Shown: positions 15,096 through 22,130 of the stretch, piece after piece
Layout of the letters: the number at the start of each line of letters is the position of its first letter
How positions within the stretch are numbered: position 1 is the stretch's first letter
Assembly (NCBI GenBank): GCA_947628725.1
Contig: CANRAQ010000007.1
Span: 1 to 28,071, forward strand
Direction of reading: 5' to 3'
From: an uncultured Bacilli bacterium
GTDB lineage: Bacteria > Bacillota_I > Bacilli_A > RF39 > UBA660
DNA length: 28,071 nucleotides
Made by a program: the position numbers and the translations under genes
Notes under the pieces: model-generated
Told to the model about the DNA's origin: nothing
What the model saw: the letters and a program-made list of their open reading frames with translations, nothing else
Database searches by the model: none

Positions 15096-15533
15096 ATGAA
15101 ATTAAAAAATATGAAAAAAGAGGAATTAGAAATATTATCTTATACTGATTTATCTGAGATGATATTAAAAGAAAACAAAAAGCCTATGAATACTGCTGAC
15201 ATATTTAAGACTATTTGTGGATTATTAGAATTAAGTGAAGATGAATATGCAAATAAAATAGGTGATTACTATACTTCATTAACGACAGATAAAAGATTTA
15301 CTTTATTAGATAAAGGATTATGGGATTTAAAAGATAATCATAAAGTAGAAATAGTATTAGATGACGATGATGAAGAAGAAATATTCGAAGATGAAGAAAC
15401 TGAACCAGAAGAAATTGAAGAAGATATAGATGAAAGTGTAGAAATAACTGACGATGAGATAGATTTAGATGATGATGAAGATATGGAAGATCTATCTATA
15501 GTAGATGAAGAAGAGATTGAAGAAGATATTTAA
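15096..15533 (+). CDS. rpoE: DNA-directed RNA polymerase delta subunit
   Basis: Delta is a Gram-positive RNA polymerase subunit that speeds enzyme recycling and lowers nonspecific binding. The 145-residue product has the N-terminal HARE-HTH fold (about residues 1-85; EELEILSYTDLSEMILKENKKPMNTADIF and RFTLLDKGLWDLK) and a C-terminal tail made almost wholly of Asp and Glu, the hallmark of the family. GGGAGG lies seven bases before ATG 15096; the TTG at 15081 overlaps that site and is rejected. It is co-transcribed with argS. Confidence 0.93.
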   Translation: MKLKNMKKEELEILSYTDLSEMILKENKKPMNTADIFKTICGLLELSEDEYANKIGDYYTSLTTDKRFTLLDKGLWDLKDNHKVEIVLDDDDEEEIFEDEETEPEEIEEDIDESVEITDDEIDLDDDEDMEDLSIVDEEEIEEDI

Positions 15534-15541
15534 TCTTTTTT
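15523..15541 (+). terminator. Probable terminator after rpoE
   Basis: AAGAT (15523-15527) and ATCTT (15533-15537) pair around ATTTA, the TAA stop being in loop and stem, followed by TTTT. G-U and A-U pairs can extend it. The stem is short and A/T-rich. Confidence 0.5.
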
Positions 15542-15556
15542 CATATATATCTAGGC

Positions 15557-15585
15557 TTGAAAATATAATATATTTATAGTATAAT
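15557..15585 (+). promoter_or_regulatory. Promoter of prfA
   Basis: TTGAAA (15557-15562), 17 bases, TATAAT (15580-15585). AAAGGGTG (15598-15605) is the ribosome-binding site for ATG 15613. Confidence 0.8.
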
Positions 15586-15612
15586 TTATATGTTTTGAAA
15601 GGGTGTAATACC

Positions 15613-16668
15613 ATGATAGAAAGATTAAATAACATAGAAAAAAGATATAATGAGATTACAGATTTATTAAGTAGTGAAGAAGTACTTAAAGATATAAAAA
15701 AAACTACATCATTAAGTAAAGAACAGGCATCATTAAGAGAAAATTATGAGGCATATCAAGAATATAAAAAAGTATTAAATAATATTGAAACTGCTAAAGA
15801 GATGTTAAAAGATCCTGAAATGGCTGAATTTGCTAAAGAAGAATATAACTTAAATGATGCTAAAAGAAAACAAATGGAAGCTGATTTTGAGATAATGCTA
15901 CTACCAAAAGACCCTAATGATGGCAAGGATGTTATAGTAGAAATAAGAGGAGCCGCAGGTGGAGATGAGGCAAATATATTTGCAGGAGACTTATATAGAA
16001 TGTATTGCTACTATGCAGAAAAACAAGGATGGAAAGTAGAAGAATTATCAAAAGAAGAAGGTACATCTGGTGGTTTTTCACAAGTAGAATTTAAAATTAA
16101 GGGTGACAATGTATATTCAAAATTAAAATACGAAAGTGGTTCACACAGAGTTCAAAGAGTACCAGTTACTGAATCACAAGGTAGAATACAAACTTCAACT
16201 GCCACTGTACTTGTAATGCCAGAAGTAGATGATATAGATATTGAGATTAAAGATTCAGATATAAGAATAGATACATATTGTGCATCAGGACATGGTGGGC
16301 AAGGTGTTAATACGACACCATCTGCTGTAAGAATTACACATTTTCCTACTAATATAGTAGTTACTTGTCAAAATCAAAGAAGTCAAATTCAAAATAAGGC
16401 AGAAGCTATGGAAGTTTTAAAGGCTAGACTTTATCAATTAGAACTTGAACGACAAGAAGAAGAACTTGGTAGTGAAAGAAGAAACAAAATAGGTACTGGT
16501 GATAGATCAGAAAAAATCCGTACATACAATTATCCACAAAATAGAGTTACAGATCATAGAATAGGATTTTCTACTATGCAACTAGAAAGAGTTATGGATG
16601 GAGATCTTGACGATATAATAAATGCTTTAATAACAGAAGATCAAGCAAGAAAATTAAGAGGTGAATAA
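15613..16668 (+). CDS. prfA: Peptide chain release factor 1
   Basis: RF1 ends translation at UAA and UAG codons. The 351-residue product has the N-terminal coiled coil (about 1-100), the PCRF domain with IRGAAGGDEANIFAGDLYRMY, the codon-recognition tripeptide Pro184-Val185-Thr186 (PxT, which marks RF1 as opposed to the SPF of RF2) and the catalytic GGQ at 228-230 within SGHGGQGVN. Length agrees with the family (about 355-360). The open frame starts at TTG 15595, but the ribosome-binding site fits ATG 15613. The methylase that modifies the GGQ glutamine, prmC, lies two genes downstream, as in many bacteria. Confidence 0.98.
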   Translation: MIERLNNIEKRYNEITDLLSSEEVLKDIKKTTSLSKEQASLRENYEAYQEYKKVLNNIETAKEMLKDPEMAEFAKEEYNLNDAKRKQMEADFEIMLLPKDPNDGKDVIVEIRGAAGGDEANIFAGDLYRMYCYYAEKQGWKVEELSKEEGTSGGFSQVEFKIKGDNVYSKLKYESGSHRVQRVPVTESQGRIQTSTATVLVMPEVDDIDIEIKDSDIRIDTYCASGHGGQGVNTTPSAVRITHFPTNIVVTCQNQRSQIQNKAEAMEVLKARLYQLELERQEEELGSERRNKIGTGDRSEKIRTYNYPQNRVTDHRIGFSTMQLERVMDGDLDDIINALITEDQARKLRGE

Positions 16669-16679
16669 CTTCTTTTTTT
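16656..16679 (+). terminator. Terminator of prfA
   Basis: AAGAGGT (16656-16662) pairs with ACTTCTT (16668-16674), seven pairs with one G-U, around GAATA, followed by five T. The stop codon lies in the loop and the first base of the 3' arm. Confidence 0.7.
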
Positions 16680-16680
16680 A

Positions 16681-16701
16681 TGATATAATAAGTTTGGGTG
16701 G
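16681..16701 (+). promoter_or_regulatory. Extended -10 promoter and ribosome-binding site of the prmC operon
   Basis: TGATATAAT (16681-16689) directly follows the prfA terminator, and GGGTGG (16696-16701) lies four bases before ATG 16706. No -35 box is evident because the upstream bases are the terminator. Confidence 0.65.
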
Positions 16702-16705
16702 TATT

Positions 16706-17611
16706 ATGGTAAAGAAAAATGAAGAAGTAGATAATAAAATAAATAAAAAACAAATAGAAGAAATTAAAAATAATCTATACGATGAAGTTAAAAATATGAT
16801 AGAAATAGAATCTAAAAAAACATTAGATAATATGGGTAAAAAATTTATAAAATATAAAAATTCATCTATAAGAAAAAGAAATTTTATAATTATAATTTTA
16901 TTTTTACTTGCTATTTTTGAAGGATATGTAATATTTAATAATAATTATATTATTAAATTAAAATATGATAATGTAGAATTAGAAAAAGAAGAAACAACTA
17001 AAGAAGATAAAGTTGAAGAAACTAATAAAGAAACAGAAATTGTCAAAGATGATAATTGGTATAAAGAAAACTATAGTTATTTATTAGATAATATTAAATT
17101 AAGTGATGTATATTATTTATATGAAAAAAATTATAAAGCAAGTGATATAAAAGATAATGTAAGATTAGATATGGCCTATAGTATTCTTAAAGATGTTTCT
17201 AATGATAATAATGTTATAACAATCAGTGAGGAAGATATAAAAGATTCTTATAAAAAAATATTTGGATCTACTGATAATTATAAAGCAACTAATTTTAATA
17301 ATAATTGTATAAGTTTTATTTATAATGAAGACTCTAAAAATTATATGGCAATAAATACTACTTGTGAAAATATAGTAAAAAAAGAAGAAGTAATAACTAA
17401 AATATATGAAGAGGATAATAAAATAATAATAGAAACTAAAGTAGGATTTTATGATTCAAAAAATTTAACTGATGTAGATAAAAATATAATAAAAGAAAAT
17501 TTTGATGAAAAAAATATAGATAAATATTTAGATAAATTATCTAGTTATAAATATACTTTTAAAGATAATAATGGTATATATAGTTTCTATAAAATAGAAA
17601 AGTTGAGTTAA
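16706..17611 (+). CDS. Single-pass membrane protein of unknown function, first gene of the prmC operon
   Basis: I do not recognise the 301-residue product. A charged cytoplasmic part (about 1-57, coiled-coil-like) precedes one membrane segment (about 58-77, NFIIIILFLLAIFEGYVIFN). After a Lys/Glu-rich linker (about 90-120) comes an extracellular domain of about 180 residues beginning NWYKENYSYLLDNIKLSDVYYLY. This domain contains two cysteines (in NNNCISF and NTTCENI) that could pair. There is no lipobox, enzyme motif or sortase signal. The open frame reaches 16661, inside prfA, but the ribosome-binding site and promoter favour ATG 16706. It is the first gene of an operon otherwise made of translation and nucleic-acid enzymes, which gives no clear functional clue. 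Confidence 0.8.
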   Translation: MVKKNEEVDNKINKKQIEEIKNNLYDEVKNMIEIESKKTLDNMGKKFIKYKNSSIRKRNFIIIILFLLAIFEGYVIFNNNYIIKLKYDNVELEKEETTKEDKVEETNKETEIVKDDNWYKENYSYLLDNIKLSDVYYLYEKNYKASDIKDNVRLDMAYSILKDVSNDNNVITISEEDIKDSYKKIFGSTDNYKATNFNNNCISFIYNEDSKNYMAINTTCENIVKKEEVITKIYEEDNKIIIETKVGFYDSKNLTDVDKNIIKENFDEKNIDKYLDKLSSYKYTFKDNNGIYSFYKIEKLS

Positions 17612-17612
17612 T

Positions 17613-18314
17613 ATGGACAATTTAGAATATTTAAAAAAGTATTATGATGGAAATATAGATGATGCAATTAAAAGATTAAATGATGGAGAACCAGTACAAT
17701 ATATAGTTGGTAATGTAGACTTTTACGGTAATATAATTAAAGTAGATAAAAGGGTATTAATACCAAGATTTGAAACTGAAGGACTAGTTGAAATAGCATT
17801 ATCATATTTAAAAGATAATATGGATGTAGTAGATTTAGGTACTGGAAGTGGATGCATACCTATAACATTAAAAAAACATATTCCAAGTTTAAATATAGAT
17901 GCTATAGATATATCTAAAGATGCTATTGATGTTGCAGTAGAAAACGCTAAGATTAATAATGTAGATATAAATTTTATAATTGGTGATATGTTAAAACCAT
18001 TAAATAAGAAATATGATTGTATTATAAGTAATCCGCCATATATAAGTTATTCTGAAGAAATTATGGATATAGTTAAAAATAATGAACCTAATATTGCTTT
18101 ATATGCTGATAATGATGGATTATATTTTTATGAAGAAATATTAAAAAATTGTAAAAATTATCTAAAAGATAAATTCTATATATTTTTTGAAATAGGATAT
18201 AATCAGGCAGAAAGAATAAAAAATATAGCGTTAAAATATTTAGATTGTAGTGTTGAAGTAAGAAAAGACTTACAGGGATTTGATAGATATATAATAATAA
18301 AAAATAAAAGGTGA
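17613..18314 (+). CDS. prmC: Release factor glutamine methyltransferase
   Basis: PrmC methylates the glutamine of the GGQ motif in release factors with S-adenosylmethionine. The 233-residue product has a reduced N-terminal helical domain, the linker GEPVQYIVGNVDFYG, LIPRFETEGLVE (the family usually has LIPRPETE, so a Phe replaces Pro), the SAM-binding DLGTGSGCIPI at about 74-84, and the catalytic NPPY at 140-143. Typical PrmC is about 280 residues; most of the missing length is at the N terminus, where only some 25 residues precede GEPVQYI. The start lies one base after the preceding stop codon. Nearby prfA supports the identification. Confidence 0.93.
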   Translation: MDNLEYLKKYYDGNIDDAIKRLNDGEPVQYIVGNVDFYGNIIKVDKRVLIPRFETEGLVEIALSYLKDNMDVVDLGTGSGCIPITLKKHIPSLNIDAIDISKDAIDVAVENAKINNVDINFIIGDMLKPLNKKYDCIISNPPYISYSEEIMDIVKNNEPNIALYADNDGLYFYEEILKNCKNYLKDKFYIFFEIGYNQAERIKNIALKYLDCSVEVRKDLQGFDRYIIIKNKR

Positions 18315-18319
18315 CCAGT

Positions 18320-18943
18320 ATGGATTTATGGATGTATGAAAAAGAATTATATAAAAAAAATATAAATCTAATAGGTGGAGTAGATGAGGCAGGAAGAGGA
18401 CCTTTAGTTGGTAATGTAGTTGCGGCATGTTGTGTATTACCTAAAGATTTTGTTTTGGATGGACTTACAGATTCTAAAAAACTAAGTGAAAAGAAAAGAG
18501 AAAAATTTTATGATTATATAATAAAAAATTCTTTAGCGTATGGGATAGGTGAAGTTACTCCAGAAGAGATCGATAAAATAAATATATATGAAGCATCTAG
18601 AAAAGCTATGATGATAGCCATTAAACAAGTTCAAGATAAACTTAATTTAGAACATGTATTAACGGATGCTATGCCACTACCTGATTTAGATATACCACAT
18701 ACTCCTATAATAAAAGGTGATGCAAAAAGTATAAGCATTGCTGCTGCAAGTGTCATTGCTAAAGTAACGCGTGATAGAGAAATGTATGAACTAGATAAAA
18801 AGTATCCTTTATATGGATATGGTAAACACAAAGGGTATCCAACTAAAAAACATATTGAAGCAATAAATAAATATGGTCTAATAGATGGATATAGAAAAAC
18901 ATACGGCCCAGTTAAAGAAGTATTAGAAATGGGGAATAAATAA
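18320..18943 (+). CDS. rnhB: Ribonuclease HII
   Basis: RNase HII cuts RNA in RNA/DNA hybrids and starts removal of ribonucleotides built into DNA. In the 207-residue product the four acidic metal ligands are visible: Asp22-Glu23 (GVDEAGRGPLVG), Asp116 (LTDAMPLPD) and Asp134 (IKGDAKSISIAAASVIAKVTRD). The GYGKHKGYPTKKH motif follows. The start ATG 18320 has AAAGGTGA six bases upstream; a GTG start at 18311 would overlap both this site and the prmC stop, and is not preferred. Its stop codon overlaps the next start by one base (TAATG). Confidence 0.96.
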   Translation: MDLWMYEKELYKKNINLIGGVDEAGRGPLVGNVVAACCVLPKDFVLDGLTDSKKLSEKKREKFYDYIIKNSLAYGIGEVTPEEIDKINIYEASRKAMMIAIKQVQDKLNLEHVLTDAMPLPDLDIPHTPIIKGDAKSISIAAASVIAKVTRDREMYELDKKYPLYGYGKHKGYPTKKHIEAINKYGLIDGYRKTYGPVKEVLEMGNK

Positions 18944-19869
18944 TGAAAGTGTTTTTAATATCACATATTGCGGATGCTGATGGTATTACACCTATAATAT
19001 TAACTAATCTAGTATTTAAAGAATATGATTATCATTTACTAGAACCCAGTGAAGTAGATGAATATATGAAATATGCAATTTCAAATAATATATTTGATAA
19101 CTATGATTATGTATTTGTTACTGACTTATGTTTTACAGATGATGTAGCGCGTATTATAGATAATATGGATTTAAAAAATAAAATACATGTACTAGATCAT
19201 CATTACTCTAGATTAGAATTAAACAAATATGATTTTATCGATGTAATAGATGAGAAAAATGGTAAAAAAGAAAGTGGAACTAGTTTATATTATAAATATT
19301 TATTAGATAATTATCCAAATGATTTATTAAAAAGAAAATCTATAGAAACACTTGTAGATTTAGTTAGAAGTGGTGATACATGGGAATGGAAAAAAACTAA
19401 TAATGAACTGGCTCGTGATATATCAACACTACTTGCTTATTATGGAATAGATGAATTTGTAAAAAAATATACCAAATTTGTAAGAGAAAATGAAGAATTT
19501 TCTTTAGATGATATAGATAAAACTATAATACAAGTAGATAGAAGACGCATGAAAGAATATATTGATGATTGTAAAAGTAAAGTAATAATTAAAGAAATTA
19601 GAGGTTATAAAGTTGGGATAATATTTGCTGAATTATATAGAAGTGAACTTGGTAATGATTTAGCTGAATATTATAAAGATGAAGTAGATTTTATAATGAT
19701 AATTAATATGAATAGATCTATTAGTTTTAGAGGAATTAAACAAGAGTTAAATTTAGGAGAATTTGCTAAATTATTTAATGGATATGGACATAAACTGGCT
19801 AGTGGGGCACCACTTCCTGAAGGATTAAAAGAAGAAGTTATACAATATGTACTTAGAGGTATTAAATAA
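18943..19869 (+). CDS. DHH family phosphoesterase (NrnB/oligoribonuclease-like)
   Basis: DHH phosphoesterases cleave phosphodiester or anhydride bonds with two manganese ions. The 308-residue product shows the set of motifs: SHIADADG (His8, Asp11, Asp13), VTDLCF (Asp61), LDHH (85-87), SGDTWEW (Asp145), and near the C terminus GYGHKLASGAPLP, the DHHA1 substrate-binding loop. The length and the lack of CBS, PAS or membrane parts suggest a small soluble enzyme like the Bacillus nano-RNase NrnB (YngD) and not GdpP or RecJ. The exact substrate (short RNA, cyclic-dinucleotide product pGpG or pApA) cannot be decided from sequence. The gene overlaps rnhB and the next gene by one base each, so translation is coupled. 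Confidence 0.87.
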   Translation: MKVFLISHIADADGITPIILTNLVFKEYDYHLLEPSEVDEYMKYAISNNIFDNYDYVFVTDLCFTDDVARIIDNMDLKNKIHVLDHHYSRLELNKYDFIDVIDEKNGKKESGTSLYYKYLLDNYPNDLLKRKSIETLVDLVRSGDTWEWKKTNNELARDISTLLAYYGIDEFVKKYTKFVRENEEFSLDDIDKTIIQVDRRRMKEYIDDCKSKVIIKEIRGYKVGIIFAELYRSELGNDLAEYYKDEVDFIMIINMNRSISFRGIKQELNLGEFAKLFNGYGHKLASGAPLPEGLKEEVIQYVLRGIK

Positions 19870-20366
19870 TGAATGTAAAAACGATAGTTGTAGGAAGTCT
19901 AAATACTAATTGTTATATATTAACTAAAAATGGTCATGCTCTTATAATAGACCCAGGTGATGAGTATGATAAAATTATATCTAATATAGGTGATAATAAA
20001 ATAGATGGAGTTATTATAACTCATTATCACTTTGATCACATAGGGGCGCTAAATTACTTTGATAAAAATTTAATATTGGATAGAAATAATTTAGATGAAA
20101 AAGAGTATAATATTGGTAATTTTAAATTTAATGTTATATATACTCCAGGACATAAAGAAGATTCAATAACTATATATTTTAAAGAAGATAAGATTATGTT
20201 TACAGGAGATTTTATATTTAAAAACGCTATTGGTAGAACAGATTTACCTGGTGGTAGTGATATAGATATGTTAAAAAGTTTAAATAAAATTAGAAATTAT
20301 CCTAAAGATATAACAATCTATCCAGGTCATGGGTTAAGTACTATACTTTCACATGAACTAAAATAA
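19869..20366 (+). CDS. Metallo-beta-lactamase-fold hydrolase (glyoxalase II-like)
   Basis: The 165-residue product has the metal-binding motif THYHFDH (His52, His54, Asp56, His57), followed by TPGH, FTGDFIF and YPGHG, which complete a two-metal site. This is the YqgX/GloB-like branch, whose members hydrolyse thioesters or related substrates; the true substrate is unknown. It is shorter than usual (about 205-210 residues) because the C-terminal part after YPGHG is cut to eight or nine residues. It overlaps the DHH gene by one base and is in the same operon. Confidence 0.88.
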   Translation: MNVKTIVVGSLNTNCYILTKNGHALIIDPGDEYDKIISNIGDNKIDGVIITHYHFDHIGALNYFDKNLILDRNNLDEKEYNIGNFKFNVIYTPGHKEDSITIYFKEDKIMFTGDFIFKNAIGRTDLPGGSDIDMLKSLNKIRNYPKDITIYPGHGLSTILSHELK

Positions 20367-20374
20367 GGAGTATT

Positions 20375-20803
20375 ATGAGCGATGTAGAAAAAAATTTATT
20401 TAGAATAAAAGAAGCTAAAAGAGAGCTAGCTATATGTTTAAAAAATAGATTTATAAATATGGATGATATAAATAGCGTATTTAAAAGTAGTGATGATTAT
20501 GGATTAAGTGTTGGGTACATAGACTATAAAATTAAAATTTTAAAACAAATATTCAACTGTCCATTTCTTCTTTTAGATCAAGATTTAAGCATAAATATAA
20601 AAAAATTATTACCTGAGTTTTTAAAATATAGATATGATATGGAGATATCTGAATTAGATAATTTACTTGAATTAGGATTAATATCAGAAGATGAATATAT
20701 AAATGAAAAAGAAATATTAAAATTATATTATTATAAAACTTCAAATGAAGGAAGAGTAATATTAAAAAAAGGTAAAATAAAAAGTATCAATAAATTTAAA
20801 TAG
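20375..20803 (+). CDS. Small protein with a SHOCT-like segment, function unknown
   Basis: This 142-residue protein has no membrane segment. Residues about 88-115 (ISELDNLLELGLISEDEYINEKEIL) match the pattern of the SHOCT helical hairpin, a short domain with an LxxLxxxGxIxxEEF core found at the ends of many bacterial proteins and thought to mediate oligomer contacts. The rest, including two hydrophobic patches such as QIFNCPFLLLD, is not recognised. AAGGAG precedes the start. It closes the prmC operon eight bases after the hydrolase gene; no strong terminator was found after it, and the pheS promoter follows. Confidence 0.7.
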   Translation: MSDVEKNLFRIKEAKRELAICLKNRFINMDDINSVFKSSDDYGLSVGYIDYKIKILKQIFNCPFLLLDQDLSINIKKLLPEFLKYRYDMEISELDNLLELGLISEDEYINEKEILKLYYYKTSNEGRVILKKGKIKSINKFK

Positions 20804-20826
20804 ATATTTATTTTTATAAAAAAGTA

Positions 20827-20835
20827 TGTTATAAT
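20827..20835 (+). promoter_or_regulatory. Extended -10 promoter of the T-box/pheST operon
   Basis: TGtTATAAT (20827-20835) is preceded by AAAAAAGTA, as in the thrS promoter. Transcription would start near 20842, at the first base of the T-box. Confidence 0.75.
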
Positions 20836-20841
20836 TTGATT

Positions 20842-21045
20842 GTTATTAAAGCAATGACGAAAGAGTAGTAATATATGAAAAACTTATAGAGAGTTAACGT
20901 TTGGTGTAAGTTAATAGTAATAGTATATGAATTCACTTTCTAGCAATATAAACAAAATTTATATCGTAATTAGGCGTTAACTAATGAGTGCATAATTTTA
21001 TTATGAAATAGGGTGGTACCACGGTAATATTCGTCCCTAATTTTG
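20842..21045 (+). ncRNA. T-box riboswitch, tRNA-Phe responsive
   Basis: The canonical T-box sequence AGGGTGGTACCACGG lies at 21010-21024 and is followed by CGTCCCTA (21032-21039) and a T-rich stretch, the usual terminator side. Stem I features are present upstream (AGAGAG and GGTGTAAG). The codon TTC at 20932-20934, in GAATTCACT, is in the expected specifier position and reads phenylalanine, agreeing with the genes downstream. Uncharged tRNA-Phe should stabilise the antiterminator and switch on pheST. Confidence 0.95.
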
Positions 21046-21074
21046 TAATAAATTTTTTTGTTAAGGAGGAACAT

Positions 21075-22130
21075 ATGAAAGAAAAAGTAGAAAATTTATG
21101 TAGTGAAATTAAAGGTAAAATGGAAAATGTATCAAATTTAAATGAATTATATAATTTAAAACTAGAGTATACAGGTAAAAAAGGAATAATAACTGAACTT
21201 CAAAGTGGTATTAAAGATGCAACTGACAAAAAAGAATATGGAATTCAGTTAAATATTTTAAAAACATTTTTCAATGATAGTTATGAAAGCAAATATAATG
21301 AATTAAATGAACTTGAACTAAACAAGAAATTAGAGAGTGAAAAAATAGATGTTACACTTCCTAGTAAAAGATTACGTGAAGGTTCAAAACATCCTATGAC
21401 TAGAATACAAGAAGAACTTGAAGATTACTTTGTATCAATGGGTTATGATGTATTTGATGGCCCTGAAATAGAAACAGATGAAAATTGCTTTCAAAAATTA
21501 AATTTACCAATAGGTCATCCAGCTAGAGATGCCCAAGATACATTCTACCTAGAAAATGAATATGAAAAATTTTTACTTAGAAGCCAAACTTCTACAAGTC
21601 AAGTAAGAGTAATGGAAGCAAATAAAGAAAAAGGACCTATTAGAATAATTTGTCCTGGTAAGGTTTATAGAAGAGATGATGATGCAACACATTCACATCA
21701 ATTTATGCAGATGGAAGGACTTGTCATAGATGAAAATGTATCAATGGCAGATTTGAAGGGTACTCTTGAAGGATTTAGTAAAAAGTTACTAGGAGAAAAA
21801 ACAGAAGTTAGATTTAGACCAAGTTTCTTTCCATTTACTGAACCTAGTGTAGAAGTAGATGTTACATGCTTTAAATGTGGTGGAAAAGGTTGCCCACTTT
21901 GTAAGCAAACTGGTTGGATAGAAGTATTAGGTGCTGGAATGGTACATCCAAATGTTTTAAGATATTGTGGATATGACCCAGAAAAGTATCAAGGATTTGC
22001 TTTTGGAACTGGATTAGATAGATTTGCTATGTTTAAATTTGGTATAACTGATATTAGAACGATATATGGTAACGATATTAGATTTTTAAATCAGTTTTCT
22101 AGAAAGGATGAAGAAAATGAAATTAAGTAG
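21075..22130 (+). CDS. pheS: Phenylalanyl-tRNA synthetase alpha subunit
   Basis: PheS holds the catalytic site of the (alpha-beta)2 enzyme that charges tRNA-Phe. The 351-residue product has an N-terminal coiled-coil tRNA-binding arm (about 1-90), motif 1 near HPMTRIQEELEDYFVSMGYDVFDGPEIE, motif 2 (RIICPGKVYRRDDDATHSHQFMQMEGL) and motif 3 (FAFGTGLDRFAMFKFGITDIR). The Cys-rich loop CFKCGGKGCPLCKQTGWIE is normal for Firmicute PheS. AAGGAGG is seven bases before ATG 21075. The 3' end overlaps pheT, and the T-box upstream controls both. Confidence 0.97.
   Translation: MKEKVENLCSEIKGKMENVSNLNELYNLKLEYTGKKGIITELQSGIKDATDKKEYGIQLNILKTFFNDSYESKYNELNELELNKKLESEKIDVTLPSKRLREGSKHPMTRIQEELEDYFVSMGYDVFDGPEIETDENCFQKLNLPIGHPARDAQDTFYLENEYEKFLLRSQTSTSQVRVMEANKEKGPIRIICPGKVYRRDDDATHSHQFMQMEGLVIDENVSMADLKGTLEGFSKKLLGEKTEVRFRPSFFPFTEPSVEVDVTCFKCGGKGCPLCKQTGWIEVLGAGMVHPNVLRYCGYDPEKYQGFAFGTGLDRFAMFKFGITDIRTIYGNDIRFLNQFSRKDEENEIK

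Noticed and set aside
21841..21930. Zinc-finger-like insert CFKCGGKGCPLC in PheS as a novelty
   Set aside because: The same Cys-rich loop is normal in PheS of Bacillus and other Firmicutes.
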